This document shows, piece by piece, positions 36,898 through 45,862 of a stretch of DNA of 64,000 nucleotides. Origin of the DNA: Sedimenticola hydrogenitrophicus (GTDB lineage: Bacteria; Pseudomonadota; Gammaproteobacteria; Chromatiales; Chromatiaceae). How positions within the stretch are numbered: position 1 is the stretch's first letter; every line of letters begins with the position of its first letter. The notes under the pieces were generated by a model, which was given only the letters and a program-made list of their open reading frames with translations, ran no database searches and had not been told where the DNA came from. The stretch lies in contig NZ_JANIOA010000017.1 of assembly GCF_025175675.1 (NCBI RefSeq), positions 1-64,000 on the forward strand, in the 5' to 3' direction. A program made the position numbers and the translations under genes.

Positions 36898-37685
36898 TGC
36901 GTGTCGATCTCTTCCAGGACGCGTTCCAGTATCCGCGCATTGTCCCGCAGGTGGTCCGGGTTGATGGTGCCGACAATCATGCCACTGACGCCGGGCTGGG
37001 AGAAGACAAAGCGCATCGATTCCTCGACACCCTGTACTCCCGGTATATGGCCGCTCTGCAGGCCCTTCTTGATCAGCACACCTTTATTGTTGGCGGCCGC
37101 CGCCTGCAGGACCGGCAGCTCTTGGTTATAGGCGAGGTTGCAGGTGGCCATGACGATGTCCATCTCTTCCACCACCCGCAGTCCGCCCGCGATGCTCTTG
37201 CTGGACATGCCGTGGGCGCGGATCAGCCCGCGCTGTTTCAGGGTGCGCAGGGCATCCAGGGCGCCCTCCCGTTCCAGAATGGCGATGTCGTTGCCGTCGG
37301 AGTGGATCAGGACGGCATCCAGATAATCGCTGTTGAGGGTGCGCAGGCTCTGCTCCACCACCGCGATGGTGGTCTGGTAGCCGAAGTCGAAGCGCGACTG
37401 GCCGCGTTCGAAAAATTCGCCCACCTTGGAGACGATGACCCAGTCACTTCTGGGGCCCGGCAGCAGCCTTCCCAGCCGCTCCTGACTGCTGCCATAAGCG
37501 GGCGCGGTGTCGAGCAGGTTGATCCCCAGCGACTGCGCCTGGGCCAGCAGATTGCGCACGTTGCGATCATCCGGAATCTCGAAATGGCTTGGGTATTTGA
37601 CCTGCTCGTTACGGCCGAATTTGACCGTGCCCAGTCCCAGGGGGCTGATCTTGATACCGGTACGGCCCAGCTCCCGCCAGTTCAT
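36894..37685 (-). CDS. Aldo/keto reductase
   Basis: Protein of 263 residues in the AKR TIM-barrel family: GLGTVKFGR at the N-terminus, LLDTAPAYGSS with the catalytic Tyr, VIVSKVG with the Lys, AVLIHSDG with the His, and GMIVGTINPDHLRDN near the end for NADPH. Substrate unknown. It sits between gmhA and the FAD enzyme, overlapping both, so a role in sugar or lipid precursor metabolism is likely. Confidence 0.82.
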   Translation of the reverse strand: MNWRELGRTGIKISPLGLGTVKFGRNEQVKYPSHFEIPDDRNVRNLLAQAQSLGINLLDTAPAYGSSQERLGRLLPGPRSDWVIVSKVGEFFERGQSRFDFGYQTTIAVVEQSLRTLNSDYLDAVLIHSDGNDIAILEREGALDALRTLKQRGLIRAHGMSSKSIAGGLRVVEEMDIVMATCNLAYNQELPVLQAAAANNKGVLIKKGLQSGHIPGVQGVEESMRFVFSQPGVSGMIVGTINPDHLRDNARILERVLEEIDTQ

Positions 37686-38869
37686 CCCGATTGCTCCTGC
37701 CAGGGTGGCTGGGCCAATGGTGGTTTCGGTAGCCGCTGCAGGATCTCCGGCTGTGGGGCTGCCGGCTTTACCCCCTGCGATTGCAGCAGTTCGGTGATTT
37801 CGCTGGCGAGGCGCGGCGCGAAGGCGAGCTTGGTCGGCCAGGCGGTGATGATCTCCCGGTCACTGTGCAGGTAGCAGCTGTCGGGTCGAAGGCCACTGGC
37901 GATCCGCGGTTCCGCCCGTTCGATCATGAGGGAGCGCCAGCGGACACTGCTGAAATCGATCCAGGGCATGGTGGTCCGCAGTTCCTGTTGGGCCATCTCA
38001 ATCTGCCGCTCGGCGCTCAGGGCGACCCCGTTTTCCGCCAGCTGTCCGCCGATATACCAGACCTGTTCACCATCCGGGAGCGGGTAGCTGGTGATGGTGA
38101 GCCGCGGATTGGCCTGGGCACCGAGGCAGTGGGCGTACAGCGGCGGCAGTTGGCCCTGCAGGATCAGCATATGCAGGGGTCTGAGCTGCATGGCCGGGTG
38201 TTGCCGACCGAGTTGTTGCAACAAGTCGGCATTGCCCTTGCCGGCGGTCAGGATGATCCGCTGACTCTCCAGGGTGACCCGCTCTCCTCCGCTGTCGACG
38301 GTCAGGGTGCGGGGAGTGGCCGGGTTCAGCGTGAGCCCTCCGGGCGGCACCAGCAGGATCCGCTCCCTAATCTGGCCGGCCAATTCCCGGATCAGGGAAG
38401 GTATGTCCAGCACCGGCTCATCCAGTTGATAGAGCCGGCCATGGAAGCCTGGGGCATCGAATGGTGCGGGGCGCGAGGGTCCCTCGATCGGCCGCATGCG
38501 GCTGCGCATCGCCTTGCCGGCGAAGAAGCCGGCCAGTTGCGAGATGAGGTTGTCCGTCGACCAGAGGTGCTGGTGTTGCGCCAGGACGCGTACCTGGCGC
38601 AGATCCAGCGGGCCATCGCCCACCAGGCAGGCGCGCCAGATGCCGGGCATTTCGGCGATCGCCCGAGCCGATTCGTTCAGGTTACCGCGCAGGGCATACT
38701 TGGTGCCGCCGTGAATGATGCCCTGGGAGGCGACCGTCTGGATGCCGCCGATGGCCCGGGATTCGATCAGGGCCACCGAATAGCCCTGCCGGGTCAGCGT
38801 GGCGGCGCTCCACAGGCCGGCGATACCGCCACCCAGCAGGGTGATGTCGACCTGCACCGTGTCGCTCAC
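37682..38869 (-). CDS. FAD-dependent oxidoreductase (DAO family)
   Basis: Protein of 395 residues. The N-terminal Rossmann motif GGGIAGLWSAATLTRQGYSV, GGIQTVASQGIIHGGTKYAL and a late LMIERAEPRIASGLRP segment fit the DAO/glycerol-3-phosphate-dehydrogenase-like fold. Substrate unknown. It is embedded in the heptose operon with 4-base overlaps at both ends. Cytosolic or membrane-peripheral; no signal peptide. Confidence 0.8.
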   Translation of the reverse strand: MSDTVQVDITLLGGGIAGLWSAATLTRQGYSVALIESRAIGGIQTVASQGIIHGGTKYALRGNLNESARAIAEMPGIWRACLVGDGPLDLRQVRVLAQHQHLWSTDNLISQLAGFFAGKAMRSRMRPIEGPSRPAPFDAPGFHGRLYQLDEPVLDIPSLIRELAGQIRERILLVPPGGLTLNPATPRTLTVDSGGERVTLESQRIILTAGKGNADLLQQLGRQHPAMQLRPLHMLILQGQLPPLYAHCLGAQANPRLTITSYPLPDGEQVWYIGGQLAENGVALSAERQIEMAQQELRTTMPWIDFSSVRWRSLMIERAEPRIASGLRPDSCYLHSDREIITAWPTKLAFAPRLASEITELLQSQGVKPAAPQPEILQRLPKPPLAQPPWQEQSG

Positions 38870-40311
38870 GGTGTCTTGCCGTGAAGCTCACTGTCGCGGA
38901 TGGTCTTGATCATCGCGGTGGTGGAGCAGTCGTCGACAAACTGCATGATCCGCACCTCGCCGCCACTCTCCCGGACACAGCGTGCACCGGGGATCTTGTC
39001 GGGATCGTTGTCCCCACCCTTGACCAGGAAATCCGGCTTGAGCCGGCAGATCAGTCGCTCCGGAGTCTCCTCCGAGAACGGCACCACCCAGTCGACACAA
39101 CCGAGGGCGGCCAGCACCGTCATGCGTCGCCACAGGGTATTGACCGGCCGGTCGGCGCCCTTGAGGGCGCGCACCGTCTCGTCCACATTGACCGCCACGA
39201 TCAGCCGGTCGCCGAGGCGGCTGGCTTGCTCCAGATAGGTGACGTGTCCGGCATGCAGGATATCGAAACAGCCGTTGGTCATGACAATGGATTCGCCGCG
39301 CGCCCGGGCCAGCTCCAACGCCTCCAGCAGTTCCTCTTCCGTGACCGCGCCGGTATGGGCCACCTGCCGCTCCTGCAAGGCATATTTCAGCTCGTCCAGC
39401 GTGACCGTGGAGGTGCCCAGCTTGCCCACCACGATGCCGGCTGCGATATTGGCCAGTTGGGTGGCGGCATCCAGCGGCATGCCGCTGGCCAGACCCGTGG
39501 CCAGGATGGAGATGACGGTGTCCCCGGCGCCGGTGACGTCGTAGACCTCCTGGGCGTGGGTCGGGTGGTGCCGGGCAGGCCGGCCCCGTTGCAACAGGGT
39601 CATGCCCTGTTCGCCCCGGGTGATCAGCAGGGCGTCGAAATCGTACTGCGCCATCAGCGCCACTCCCTTGGCCGCCAGGTCGTCATCGTCGGCCACGCTG
39701 CCGGCGACCGCCTCGAACTCGGACAGATTGGGGGTGACCAGGGTGGCGCCCCGGTAGCGTTCAAAGTCGGTGCCCTTGGGGTCGACGATGACCGGCTTTC
39801 CGGCCGACCGGGCCAGGCGGATCAGTTCGCCGACCTCCTGAAGCGTGCCTTTGCCATAATCCGACAGGATCACCAGATCGGTCTCGCCAAGCTGCTCCTG
39901 GTAGGCGGACGTCAGATCCCGGGTGGCCAGGTTGTTGAAACCATCTTCGAAGTCCAGACGGATCAGCTGTTGCTGGCGGCTGATGATGCGCAACTTGGTG
40001 ATGGTCGGGCGCAGCTCGTGGCGCTGAAACCGGCAGCTGACTCCTTTGTCGGAGAGCAACTGCTCAAGCTCTTCCGCCTCCCGGTCCTTGCCGGTGATAC
40101 CGAGCAGGGTGGCCCGGCCCCCAACCGAGGCGATATTCAGGGCCACGTTGCCGGCCCCGCCGGGGCGGGATTCATCCCCCTCGATCCGCACCACCGGTAC
40201 CGGCGCCTCGGGTGAAATGCGGTGGGTGCCGCCGTGCCAGTAACGGTCCAGCATGACATCGCCGGCGACGAGTATGTGTACGGGTGTGAAGTCCGGGAGA
40301 TCAAGTGACAT
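38866..40311 (-). CDS. hldE: Bifunctional heptose 7-phosphate kinase/heptose 1-phosphate adenylyltransferase
   Basis: Protein of 481 residues that makes ADP-D-glycero-D-manno-heptose. The N-terminal PfkB kinase domain has RPGGAGNVALNIASVGG and the anion-hole motif DVTGAGDTV (about 265); the C-terminal cytidylyltransferase-like domain has TNGCFDILHAGHVTYLEQA (about 345) and VKGGDNDPDKI. First gene of the minus-strand operon hldE / FAD oxidoreductase / AKR / gmhA. Promoter not identified. Confidence 0.95.
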   Translation of the reverse strand: MSLDLPDFTPVHILVAGDVMLDRYWHGGTHRISPEAPVPVVRIEGDESRPGGAGNVALNIASVGGRATLLGITGKDREAEELEQLLSDKGVSCRFQRHELRPTITKLRIISRQQQLIRLDFEDGFNNLATRDLTSAYQEQLGETDLVILSDYGKGTLQEVGELIRLARSAGKPVIVDPKGTDFERYRGATLVTPNLSEFEAVAGSVADDDDLAAKGVALMAQYDFDALLITRGEQGMTLLQRGRPARHHPTHAQEVYDVTGAGDTVISILATGLASGMPLDAATQLANIAAGIVVGKLGTSTVTLDELKYALQERQVAHTGAVTEEELLEALELARARGESIVMTNGCFDILHAGHVTYLEQASRLGDRLIVAVNVDETVRALKGADRPVNTLWRRMTVLAALGCVDWVVPFSEETPERLICRLKPDFLVKGGDNDPDKIPGARCVRESGGEVRIMQFVDDCSTTAMIKTIRDSELHGKTP

Positions 40312-40401
40312 GTGCGATCAGACAGGCCGTGAAAACAGAGCTGTGAATATACCACAAGCCGCCATTGCCCCCTATATCCAGTAGTCGACGGCTGTCAGCT
40401 A

Positions 40402-40606
40402 GCCACGGAAAGCGTGTCTTCCGTGGCCAATGATGTATAGCCTGTGCGCGCCCGATTCGGAAAACTTTTTCACCACAAAGTCACAAAGTACACTAATGAA
40501 TGCCTTTCTCTTGAAGGTTTTGTGAGCTTGGTGCCTTTGTGGTGGGGCTGTTCAGCCACGGAAAACACGGAAAGTTTTTTCAGTGTCTTCGGTGTTCTTC
40601 CGTGGC
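40402..40606. repeat. Nested inverted repeats in the hldE-lpxL gap
   Basis: Three palindromes: GCCACGGAA/TTCCGTGGC (40402-40427), CACCACAAAG/CTTTGTGGTG (40471-40544) and GCCACGGAAAACAC with GTGTTCTTCCGTGGC (40555-40606). The 301-base gap 40312-40612 holds no gene. Such repeats are dispersed and may end transcription of the lpxL-like gene. Confidence 0.55.
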
Positions 40607-40612
40607 CAACAC

Positions 40613-41542
40613 TCAATAGAGCGACGGCTCTCCCGGCGGGCGCGTCTTGAATCGCCGGTGAATCCAGAAATACTGTTCCGGTGCTTCCAGAATCGCCTGC
40701 TCCAGCAGGGCATTGATGCGCAGGGTGTCCTGTTCATCATCGCCGGTGGCGAAACCCTCCAGGGGGGGGTGTACCTTGATGAGGTAGGTGCCGTCCGCCC
40801 GGCGTCTCGGAAAATAGGGTATTACCACCGCCTTGCCCATGGCGGCGAAACGTGACGTGGCGGTAATGGTTGCCGCCGGGATGCCAAACAACGGGATGAA
40901 CAGGGCGTGCTCCAGGCCGTAGTTCTGGTCATAGGCGTAGAAAACCATCTCTCCCCGGCGCAGGCAGCGGGTCATGGTCCGGATATCATCCCGGGTAAAT
41001 ATGGGGCCAAGACGGCGGCTGCGGGCACGCAGCAGCAGCAGGTCCATGAGCGGGTTTTTCATCGGACGGTACATGGCCCCCGTCCGGTTGAACAGACCGA
41101 GCATGTGTCCTGTCAGCTCCATCATGCTGAAATGACCGGTGACCATAAGCACCCCGGATCCCCCCGCTTTGGCGTGTTGGATGTGCTCGAGGCCCTCGAT
41201 CTCCACCCGGCTCCTCAGTTGCTCGTCGCTGCCCCACCAGGAGAGTGCGGTTTCAAAAATACCCATGCCAATCGCCTCGAAATGGTCTCGAAGCAGCTGT
41301 TTCTGCTGTTCCGGCGATAGCTCGGGAAAGCAGAGCCGGATGTTGGTGCGGGCGATATTGACGCGCCGTGACAGCAGCTGTTGCGCCAGTCGGCCCAGTT
41401 GCCGGCCGATACCCAGTTGAATGGTGAAGGGCAGCAGACTGAGCAACCGCAGCATGCCCAGCCCGGCCCAGGTGGGCCAGAATCGGGGATGGATAAACCG
41501 TTGCCAGGGGAATCGGCCTTGGGGTTTTGTTTGCGCCGTCAT
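40613..41542 (-). CDS. lpxL: Lipid A biosynthesis lauroyl/myristoyl acyltransferase (LpxL/HtrB family)
   Basis: Protein of 309 residues. A membrane helix (LGMLRLLSLLPFTIQLGIG) is followed by the HX4E catalytic motif in GHFSMMELTG, and YRPMKNPLMD, DQNYG and HRRFKTRPPGE, all standard for this family. Adds a secondary acyl chain to lipid A on the cytosolic membrane face. The ATG at 41542 is chosen; an upstream frame reads through repeat sequence. It lies downstream of msbA on the same strand, the classical pairing. Confidence 0.88.
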   Translation of the reverse strand: MTAQTKPQGRFPWQRFIHPRFWPTWAGLGMLRLLSLLPFTIQLGIGRQLGRLAQQLLSRRVNIARTNIRLCFPELSPEQQKQLLRDHFEAIGMGIFETALSWWGSDEQLRSRVEIEGLEHIQHAKAGGSGVLMVTGHFSMMELTGHMLGLFNRTGAMYRPMKNPLMDLLLLRARSRRLGPIFTRDDIRTMTRCLRRGEMVFYAYDQNYGLEHALFIPLFGIPAATITATSRFAAMGKAVVIPYFPRRRADGTYLIKVHPPLEGFATGDDEQDTLRINALLEQAILEAPEQYFWIHRRFKTRPPGEPSLY

Positions 41543-41609
41543 GCGTACATGTTTCCATGGATGGAAGATGTGCTCGGCTGAGGTGTGGCGCTGTAGTTCC
41601 GCAGGGCCC

Positions 41610-41665
41610 CCTCGTTCCCACGCTCTGCGTGGGAACGCATACCAATGCTCTGCGTGGGAACGAGG
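41610..41665. repeat. GTTCCCACGC-type palindromic repeat
   Basis: GTTCCCACGC/GCGTGGGAAC form a hairpin at 41614-41636, and CCTCGTTCCCACGC (41610-41623) also pairs with 41652-41665, so two alternative hairpins exist between msbA and lpxL. A common dispersed repeat type in gammaproteobacteria. Confidence 0.7.
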
Positions 41666-41732
41666 AGCCCTACGGGTTTGGTCTGTGATGCGTATCCTGC
41701 AGCCGTCCGGACTCTGTTCTTCATAAACCGCA

Positions 41733-43490
41733 TTACCCAGCAGAAAACTGCAACTGGTGGAGTTTTTTATACAGCCCCTGCTGCGCCAGCAGTTCACGAT
41801 GGGAGCCGGTTTCGACGATGCGGCCATCCTTCAGTACCACAATGCGGTCGGCGTTCTCGATAGTGGAGAGCCGGTGGGCGATGGTGAGGGTGGTGCGGCC
41901 GGATCTGAGCCGTTCCATCGCCTCCTGGATCAGCTGCTCGGACTCGGTATCCAGGGCGGAAGTGGCCTCGTCCAGAATCAGGATCGGTGCGTCCTTGAGC
42001 AGGGCGCGGGCAATGGCCAGGCGCTGGCGCTGGCCGCCGGAGAGCCGGACGCCGTTGTCCCCGATGGTGGTGTCGAACCCTTCCGGCATCTGCTCGATGA
42101 ACGCCAGGGCGTTGGCGGCCCGGGCGGCCTCCCGTACCTGCTCATCCGTGGCATTGCTGTTGATTCCATAGGCGATATTGGCGCGGACACTGTCGTTGAA
42201 CAAAAACACGTCCTGGGAGACCAGGGAGACGTTGGCCCGCAACACCGACAGGGGCAGGTTGCTGATATCCATCCCGTCGATCAGGATCTGCCCCCGGCTG
42301 GGGCGGTAAAACAGCGGGATCAGGCTCGCCAGGGTGGTCTTGCCGCTGCCGGAGGGGCCGACCAGGGCGATATTTTCGCCGGGGGCGACGGTCAGCTGGA
42401 TATCTCCCAGGGTAGGGGTGGTCTCGGTGCCATCGCCCGGCGCCCCGTTGGGTTCGTAACGAAACTCCAGGCTGCGCCACTCCAACAGGCCTTTGGGTGA
42501 CGGCAGATCGGCCGTGCCCTGGTCCTGTTCCGCGGGCTCATCGAGCAGCTCAAACACGCTCTCCGCGGCAGCCAGTCCGCGCTGCAGCTCATTATTGATA
42601 CTGGTGAGCTTCTTCAGGGGCGAAAGGATCATCGCCATGGCGCCGAAGAAGGCGACAAATTCACCCACGGTGAAACCCCCGGCCGCCGACTGCTGCGCCG
42701 ACAGATAAGCCATCAGCGCCAGACCGCAAACCGCCACCAGCTGGTTCACCTGAACGCTGCCGTTGTGGGCCAGCACCGCCTTCATTTTGAACTGACGCAC
42801 CTTGTTGGCCGAGTCGAAGAAACGGCGTGCCTCGTGCGCCTGGCCGCCGAACAGCTTGATCACCTTGTTGCCGGTGATCACCTCCTCCAGTACGTGAGTC
42901 ATCTCTCCCATGCGCTTCTGCAGGGCGCGGTTGATGGTACGTAAGCGCTTGCTAACCACGCGGACGAAAAAGGCCACGGCCGGGATCAGGGCGAAGGCGA
43001 TCAGGGTCAGCTTCCAGTTGAGGTAGAGCATCAGGCCCAACAGGCCGAGGATGGAAAGGGTGTCCCGAATCAATGTGACGATCACATAGGAGGCGGAGCT
43101 GGTGAGCTGCTCCACATTGTAGGTCACCTTGGACAGCACCACTCCGGCTGAATTGTTGTCGTAGAAGCGGGTCGGCAGGACCAGCAGTTTCTGCAGCATC
43201 AGTTCCCGCAGATTGAACACCACCCGGGTCGCCACCGACTCCATGGCCACCGAACTGACAATGGTCGCCAACCCCTGAACCAGGGCCAGCCCGATCAGCA
43301 ACAGCGGGACCAGGATGATCATCCGCGGGTCCTTCTCGACAAAGCTGCCGTCCAGCAGCGGCTTCATCAGGTAGGGCATGGCGGGCTGGGTGGCGGCCAG
43401 TACGATGGTCCCCAGTATGGAGACCAGGAATATCCGCCAGTGCGGGCGGACATAGCGCAGGAGTCTTTTGTACTGGGCGAGGGAAGTCAT
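41733..43490 (-). CDS. msbA: Lipid A export ATP-binding/permease protein MsbA
   Basis: ABC transporter half of 585 residues that flips lipid A-core across the inner membrane. Six membrane helices in the first 320 residues; ATPase domain with Walker A GPSGSGKTTLASL, Q-loop SLVSQDVFLF, signature LSGGQRQRLAIARALL, Walker B ILILDEATSALD and the H-loop AHRLST. Full length; works as a homodimer. lpxL follows on the same strand. Confidence 0.93.
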   Translation of the reverse strand: MTSLAQYKRLLRYVRPHWRIFLVSILGTIVLAATQPAMPYLMKPLLDGSFVEKDPRMIILVPLLLIGLALVQGLATIVSSVAMESVATRVVFNLRELMLQKLLVLPTRFYDNNSAGVVLSKVTYNVEQLTSSASYVIVTLIRDTLSILGLLGLMLYLNWKLTLIAFALIPAVAFFVRVVSKRLRTINRALQKRMGEMTHVLEEVITGNKVIKLFGGQAHEARRFFDSANKVRQFKMKAVLAHNGSVQVNQLVAVCGLALMAYLSAQQSAAGGFTVGEFVAFFGAMAMILSPLKKLTSINNELQRGLAAAESVFELLDEPAEQDQGTADLPSPKGLLEWRSLEFRYEPNGAPGDGTETTPTLGDIQLTVAPGENIALVGPSGSGKTTLASLIPLFYRPSRGQILIDGMDISNLPLSVLRANVSLVSQDVFLFNDSVRANIAYGINSNATDEQVREAARAANALAFIEQMPEGFDTTIGDNGVRLSGGQRQRLAIARALLKDAPILILDEATSALDTESEQLIQEAMERLRSGRTTLTIAHRLSTIENADRIVVLKDGRIVETGSHRELLAQQGLYKKLHQLQFSAG

Positions 43491-43831
43491 GGAAAAGAGG
43501 CGTTAACCTGGGTGAATTTTTTAAGTAATTGTTTAAAAAGGGAGTATTTGAAAAACAGTTGCGCGCATGATAACCGAAAAGCCATGTGGCATGCACCGGT
43601 TTTTCGGAAAGTACCGGATATCGTTTTACGCCATCTGGGGTATCCTCAGTCGATCTTCCAAAGAATTACTCGCAAAACTTCCATTAGCGTACCATCCGCA
43701 GGTAGGATATCGCAGAGGATCAATCATCTCTGTCATGTTGCCATGATGGGAGTGTTCGCCGGATCCTGGTTGTTCAGCATATCCACGACTGACCTACCGG
43801 TTTAACGAACCATGAGGCCTTCTGCGAACCA
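43491..43831. other. Intergenic region between msbA and the first MntA/HepT module
   Basis: No gene supported. It holds the divergent control regions of msbA and of the first toxin-antitoxin module, including the first copy of the 50-bp repeat listed separately. Confidence 0.5.
43671..43720 (+). repeat. Direct repeat copy A upstream of the first MntA/HepT module
   Basis: Matches 44831-44880 at 45 of 50 positions. The core TATCCGCRGGTAGGATATCGC includes a short inverted repeat (ATCC/GGAT). It ends 111 bases before the MntA start. It may be an operator or a recombination scar from module duplication. Confidence 0.6.
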
Positions 43832-44131
43832 ATGCGCCTGTCCAGTCAAACACGAAAGACAATTCGCGATACCGTGAACGAAATATTCGGCGCGGATGCG
43901 GCTGTCATGTTGTTTGGGTCCAGAGTCGATGACACGGCGCGTGGCGGGGACCTGGACTTACTGGTGCGGTCGGACAAGCCAGTTCAGCAACGTGAACGAA
44001 AAGCATTGCAACTTGTCGCCAGATTGCAACTCCGTTTGGGTGACCAGCCGATTGACGTCCTGGTGCTCGATCCCGAAACGACCTATCAACCAATACATGA
44101 AGAGGCGCTCCGCACAGGTGTGAGGTTATGA
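43832..44131 (+). CDS. mntA: MntA-like antitoxin, minimal nucleotidyltransferase
   Basis: Protein of 99 residues with the polymerase-beta fold motif FGSRVDDTARGGDLDLLV (GSx9DxD). In characterised MntA/HepT pairs this enzyme AMPylates a tyrosine of HepT and so neutralises it. The stop overlaps the start of the partner (ATGA). First of two tandem modules. Confidence 0.8.
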   Translation: MRLSSQTRKTIRDTVNEIFGADAAVMLFGSRVDDTARGGDLDLLVRSDKPVQQRERKALQLVARLQLRLGDQPIDVLVLDPETTYQPIHEEALRTGVRL

Positions 44132-44646
44132 CGACAAGCAGCATCCTGCCGGTTGACCGCTTTCTCCTGACCCTGGATATCGTCTCACGCGAAGGCGGTC
44201 ACCTGGCCTACAGCTGGAATAGACTTTATCAACATCAGGTCATCGACGTGGCGTGGGTAAATAGTCTGGAAACCCATCCGGAACTGGCCGAGCGCCTGGA
44301 AGCCTTCATATCGCGCTTTGGCCGCATGCAGGACACCATTGCAGACAAACTCTTGCCACGTTGGCTGATGGCCTTGGCGGAGACTCCCGGAAGCCAGATC
44401 GAAACCCTCAATCGCGCCGAGAGGCTCGGTGTGATCGAAAACGTTGAGCATTGGCTCGAAGCGAGAAAGCTGCGTAATAAATGGGTCCACGAATACATGG
44501 AGAGTGCGGAGACCTTCGCAGAAGACCTCATGCTGGGAAAGGAGTATGCCTTGATACTGTTGGACAGCTTCAACCGTCTGCGTGAGTTCGCGGCTGTCAG
44601 GATGGGTATCAAAGAGGCGCAATTACCGAAGTCTCTCCAGTTATAG
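44128..44646 (+). CDS. hepT: HepT-like HEPN toxin
   Basis: All-helical protein of 172 residues. RNKWVHEY near residue 118 is the RX4HXY motif of HEPN toxins, combining the RNase Arg/His pair with the tyrosine that MntA AMPylates. The N-terminal part (VDRFLLTLDIVSREGGHLAYSW) is longer than in most HepT proteins. Coupled to its antitoxin by ATGA overlap. Confidence 0.78.
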   Translation: MTTSSILPVDRFLLTLDIVSREGGHLAYSWNRLYQHQVIDVAWVNSLETHPELAERLEAFISRFGRMQDTIADKLLPRWLMALAETPGSQIETLNRAERLGVIENVEHWLEARKLRNKWVHEYMESAETFAEDLMLGKEYALILLDSFNRLREFAAVRMGIKEAQLPKSLQL

Positions 44647-44659
44647 AGGCCCGGACACA

Positions 44660-44760
44660 AAGGTTTTCGTAGGAGCGCCTCTGGCGCGAAAGCTTTTCGT
44701 AGCGAACACACTCCTCTGGGCCAGCGCTGCGCCCACGACGGCGCAGCCAGGGAAATAAAG
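44660..44760. repeat. GTAGGAGCGCCTCTGG-type dispersed repeat
   Basis: GTAGGAGCGCCTCTGGC at 44669-44685 followed by GCGAAAGC and complementary GC-rich sequence. Exact copies of the 17-mer occur at 45834-45850 and, inside a coding region, at 31300-31316. Confidence 0.65.
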
Positions 44761-44830
44761 TAGTGTTTAGGCCCCGGAATCCATTGCATGCCATCCAGGG
44801 TCTCCGAACTTCGTTTTTTAAACGAATCCC

Positions 44831-44880
44831 CGCAAAGCTTCCATTAGCCTACTATCCGCGGGTAGGATATCGCTGAGGAT
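44831..44880 (+). repeat. Direct repeat copy B upstream of the second MntA/HepT module
   Basis: 45 of 50 bases identical to 43671-43720. Ends 30 bases before the second MntA start. Confidence 0.6.
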
Positions 44881-44910
44881 TGCAAAACACTCATGCATGA
44901 GGTAATCACC

Positions 44911-45204
44911 ATGAGACTGACTTCGCACCAGTCCAAGCTCATTTGTCACGCGGCACGGGAAGCCTTCGGCGAAGGTACGAAGGTTACCCTATTCGGCTCA
45001 CGCGTAAATGATGAGAAGCGGGGGGGTGATATCGATCTGCTCGTCTTGCCGGCCAAAAATGATGGCTTGATTGCCCGCAAGATACATATGCTCACACTAC
45101 TTGAACAGGGTCTGGGAGAACGCAAGGTCGATATCGTCATCGAACATGCGGACGATACACGCCCGATTGTCCGGATTGCACGGCAAACTGGAGTTGCGCT
45201 ATGA
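44911..45204 (+). CDS. mntA: MntA-like antitoxin, second module
   Basis: Protein of 97 residues. FGSRVNDEKRGGDIDLLVL holds the nucleotidyltransferase motif. The ATG at 44911 is chosen over 44893 because it aligns with the first module's MRLSSQ start and has GAGGT upstream. Overlaps the next gene by ATGA. Paralogue of 43832-44131. Confidence 0.78.
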   Translation: MRLTSHQSKLICHAAREAFGEGTKVTLFGSRVNDEKRGGDIDLLVLPAKNDGLIARKIHMLTLLEQGLGERKVDIVIEHADDTRPIVRIARQTGVAL

Positions 45205-45704
45205 CAAACAGCCCAGAACTCCTGTCCCTTCGCAATGCCCTCATTACCTGCCTGGGACACGGGCAAGCCTTAAAGGAAGCGCTAAATGACTTGGCTAAAC
45301 GTGATTTTGGGACAGACGATCTGGATTTGGAGCGCCTGACGAAAGATGACCGACGCCTGCTTGACCAGTTTGCCTACCGCTACACACGATTACAAGATGA
45401 CATGGGTTCGCGGCTTATCCCGGCAACTTTGCGAATGCTGGAAGAAGAGATAGCCAGTATGGCGATGCTTGATCGCCTCAACAGACTGGAACAGCTGGGT
45501 TGGCTGCCTTCCGCGGAAGAGTGGATCAGACTGCGAGCGATACGCAATGAGTTCACACACGACTACCCAGAAGATGTTGCAGAACGATACGAGCGGCTTG
45601 AACTCGCCATCATATCGGCTAAAAGATTGCGTGAACTCATTGCGGGCTTTGAACGGAAAGTGAAAGAGCGCTGGCCCGGGGGTCAAATGCCAGGGTTTTT
45701 GTAG
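45201..45704 (+). CDS. hepT: HepT-like HEPN toxin, second module
   Basis: Helical protein of 167 residues with RNEFTHDY (RX4HXY) near residue 114. The preceding LNRLEQLGWLPSAEEWIRLRAI region matches the first module's layout (LNRAERLGVIENVEHWLEARKL), so the toxins are paralogues although the N-termini differ. Confidence 0.78.
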   Translation: MTNSPELLSLRNALITCLGHGQALKEALNDLAKRDFGTDDLDLERLTKDDRRLLDQFAYRYTRLQDDMGSRLIPATLRMLEEEIASMAMLDRLNRLEQLGWLPSAEEWIRLRAIRNEFTHDYPEDVAERYERLELAIISAKRLRELIAGFERKVKERWPGGQMPGFL

Positions 45705-45862
45705 GCGCGTCTCCGGTGCGAAAGCATTCCGCGGCAAAGCGACGCACAAGGAAGTGCTAATGCTGCAGGATGCCGGGAGCGGCCACCCCTACATGGTGTG
45801 GGTAGCCACCCACGCGGGGATCCCGACCTGTATGTAGGAGCGCCTCTGGCGCGAAACAGAAA
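45705..45862. repeat. Dispersed GTAGGAGCGCC repeats before rfaH end
   Basis: One degenerate copy (near 45703) and one exact copy of GTAGGAGCGCCTCTGGC (45834-45850), the second in the 3' region of rfaH. Confidence 0.55.

Noticed and set aside
40402..41665. CRISPR array from repeated GTTCCCACGC and CCACGGAA sequences
   Set aside because: Repeats are palindromic, few, irregularly spaced and lack unique spacers of constant length; no cas genes in the window.
43491..43831. Small genes between msbA and the first MntA
   Set aside because: The open frames there lack ribosome sites and composition of genes; the interval holds control sequence and the 50-bp repeat.
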